DNA of 5,837 bases from an uncultured Ruminococcus sp. (GTDB lineage: Bacteria > Bacillota > Clostridia > Oscillospirales > Ruminococcaceae): the NCBI GenBank assembly GCA_902772615.1, contig CACYBC010000067.1:1-5837 (forward strand). Reading direction: 5' to 3'. Below the pieces are notes generated by a model that saw only the letters and a program-made list of their open reading frames with translations, made no database searches and was not told the DNA's origin. Position numbers and translations under genes: made by a program. Positions 4,702-5,837 of this stretch are shown here, piece after piece; positions within the stretch are counted from its first letter, which is position 1; every line of letters begins with the position of its first letter.

Positions 4702-5181
4702 ATGGCAGATATTTTCAAGGATATAGTAGAAAAGAAACATTATACATTTATAGACGGTGATGGCGTCACCTGGCAGGAAGCCGTAAGGCTCAGCCTTCTT
4801 CCCATGGTGGAAGACGGATCCGTCAGCGAGGATTTCCACGAGGAGATCGTCGCATGCATCGAGAAGTACGGCCCCTATATGGTATTCGACCACAACGTCG
4901 CGATGCCCCACACCACCGAGAACGCAAAAGGCGCCTACAAGACCGGCATCGGTTTCATGGTGACTGAGAAGATGATCGATTTCGGTTATGACGAGGACGG
5001 CGAGCACAAGGAAGCCAACCTCTTCTTCACCCTCTCGTCCGCGAATCCGGATGAGCACACCGACAACATCATGCAGCTCTCCAACGTCTTCGTGAACGAC
5101 GACCTTCTGGACGCGCTGCAGGCGGCAAGGACACCGGAAGACATTCTGGCAGCCGCAGAAAAATACCCCTGCGAGGAGTGA
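4702..5181 (+). CDS. ulaC: Ascorbate-specific PTS EIIA component UlaC
   Basis: 159 residues, close to the 154 of E. coli UlaC. It is a cytoplasmic EIIA of the mannitol/fructose structural class that takes phosphate from HPr and passes it to the ascorbate EIIB. The phosphorylated residue is His70 in N65-V-A-M-P-H-T; the preceding E54-K-Y-G-P-Y motif and the later N122-I-M-Q-L-S-N-V-F match E. coli UlaC (HGPYFVL, GLAMPHG, GIMQIVNLF). The N-terminal T23-W-Q-E-A-V also matches (ETWQDAV). It is first in the plus-strand operon, 78 bases before ulaA. In E. coli the order is ulaA-ulaB-ulaC, so here EIIA has moved ahead of EIIC and no EIIB is seen between. The assignment rests on this similarity plus the adjacent ulaA. 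Confidence 0.92.
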   Translation: MADIFKDIVEKKHYTFIDGDGVTWQEAVRLSLLPMVEDGSVSEDFHEEIVACIEKYGPYMVFDHNVAMPHTTENAKGAYKTGIGFMVTEKMIDFGYDEDGEHKEANLFFTLSSANPDEHTDNIMQLSNVFVNDDLLDALQAARTPEDILAAAEKYPCEE

Positions 5182-5198
5182 TCCCGCCCAAAACACCG

Positions 5199-5223
5199 GA
5201 ATATGCCGCACAGGCGGTTATTC
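5199..5223 (+). promoter_or_regulatory. Imperfect hairpin between ulaC and ulaA
   Basis: GAATA (5199-5203) pairs with TATTC (5219-5223), and CCGC (5206-5209) with GCGG (5214-5217) over the loop ACAG; a G-U pair and one bulged U join the two parts. It is followed by ATATAAAAC, not a U-tract, so it is not a standard terminator. It may affect relative levels of soluble UlaC and membrane UlaA. The stem is modest and could be incidental. Confidence 0.35.
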
Positions 5224-5259
5224 ATATAAAACAACCACCACAAAAACAAGGAGAGAGTC

Positions 5260-5837
5260 ATGCAAATTCTTAGCGCGATCTGGAACTTTTTTGCGACCTA
5301 CATTCTGCAGAAAGCTCCATACATGGTCGGCTTCCTGACACTCGTCGGCTACTGCCTCATGGGCAAGAAGTGGTACGACACACTGGCTGGAACGCTCAAG
5401 GCCATCATCGGAATGCTGATCCTTAACGTCGGTTCAGGCGGACTGACCAGCAACTTCCGCCCCATCCTTGCCGGTCTCAAGGACCGTTTCAACCTCACAG
5501 CCTGCGTCATCGACCCCTACTATGGTCAGAACGCAGTAACGGCCGGTGTCGAGGAGACATTCGGAAAAGGCTTCGCACAGGTCATGACCCTGCTGCTCAT
5601 CGCCTTCATCGTCAACATCCTCCTGGTCCGTTTCAACAAGATCACAAAGTGCCGCACACTGTTCACCACCGGTCACGTCCAGGTACAGCAGGCCGCCACG
5701 GCTTACTGGCTCATCCTGTTCGCGCTCCCCGCACTGCGTGAGCACAACGTAGCCCTTCTGATCGTCATGTCCGTCATCCTCGGAGCCTACTGGGCAGTCG
5801 GATCCAACCTGACAGTCAAGCCCATGCAGGAGCTCAC
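5260..5837 (+). CDS. ulaA: Ascorbate-specific PTS EIIC permease UlaA, N-terminal part
   Basis: The frame is open from ATG 5260 to the window end: 192 codons plus two bases, about 40% of the usual 465-residue protein. UlaA is the membrane channel that carries L-ascorbate for phosphorylation. Similarity to E. coli UlaA is clear: MQILSAIWNFF start, K-A-I-I-G-M-L-I-L-N-V-G-S-G (47-60, E. coli TIIGFMLLQAGSG), LTSNFRPILAG, the amphipathic linker, FTTGHVQVQQA (135-145, E. coli MLTGHIMFQQA) and S-N-L-T-V-K-P-M-Q-E (182-191). Hydrophobic stretches suited to membrane segments lie at about 14-34, 43-58, 105-123, 147-158 and 164-180. AAGGAG (5248-5253), six bases before the ATG, supports the start. Residues 80-100 (an acidic, Tyr/Asn-rich loop with DPYYGQN) differ from E. 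coli. ulaB and ulaD are expected downstream. Confidence 0.93.
   Translation, partial: MQILSAIWNFFATYILQKAPYMVGFLTLVGYCLMGKKWYDTLAGTLKAIIGMLILNVGSGGLTSNFRPILAGLKDRFNLTACVIDPYYGQNAVTAGVEETFGKGFAQVMTLLLIAFIVNILLVRFNKITKCRTLFTTGHVQVQQAATAYWLILFALPALREHNVALLIVMSVILGAYWAVGSNLTVKPMQEL

Noticed and set aside
4672..5211. 179-codon minus-strand open frame over ulaC
   Set aside because: Antisense to a well-supported EIIA gene; its hydrophobic-looking composition reflects the complement of ulaC codons.

Overview
The window carries an L-ascorbate (vitamin C) utilisation locus of the ula type, built as two divergent gene sets around a 443-base, A+T-richer control region (4259-4701). On the minus strand, in transcription order, lie ulaG (L-ascorbate-6-phosphate lactonase), an unassigned cytoplasmic beta-propeller protein of the VCBS/FG-GAP type, ulaE (L-xylulose-5-phosphate 3-epimerase), ulaF (L-ribulose-5-phosphate 4-epimerase), ptsH (HPr) and the first 23 codons of ptsI (PTS Enzyme I), which runs off the left edge. 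On the plus strand lie ulaC (ascorbate-family EIIA) and the first 192 codons of ulaA (ascorbate EIIC permease), which runs off the right edge.

How the parts fit: Enzyme I and HPr pass phosphate from PEP to UlaC, then to an EIIB (UlaB, not seen here), while UlaA brings in ascorbate, which is phosphorylated on entry. UlaG opens the lactone ring of ascorbate-6-phosphate. A decarboxylase (UlaD, not seen here) would give L-xylulose-5-phosphate. UlaE and UlaF convert this through L-ribulose-5-phosphate to D-xylulose-5-phosphate for the pentose phosphate pathway. UlaB and UlaD are expected beyond the right edge, after ulaA. The propeller protein has no place in the known pathway and is the most interesting item.

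Region by region: 1-400 holds ptsI' and ptsH with a 9-bp hairpin between them; 437-2025 holds the two epimerases; 2034-3083 the propeller, whose stop lies 8 bases before the preferred ulaE start; 3098-3127 a perfect hairpin just before the propeller gene's ribosome binding site; 3155-4258 ulaG; 4259-4701 the divergent control region with candidate promoters and several repeats; 4702-5837 the transporter genes, with another imperfect hairpin between them.

The organism is a bacterium with a PTS and fairly G+C-rich coding sequence with strong Shine-Dalgarno sites. The HPr and Enzyme I starts look like those of Clostridia or related Bacillota, perhaps from a gut setting, but this is a guess from sequence style. 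Having ptsH and ptsI inside a sugar-specific operon suggests an organism with few PTS systems or a self-contained ascorbate PTS.
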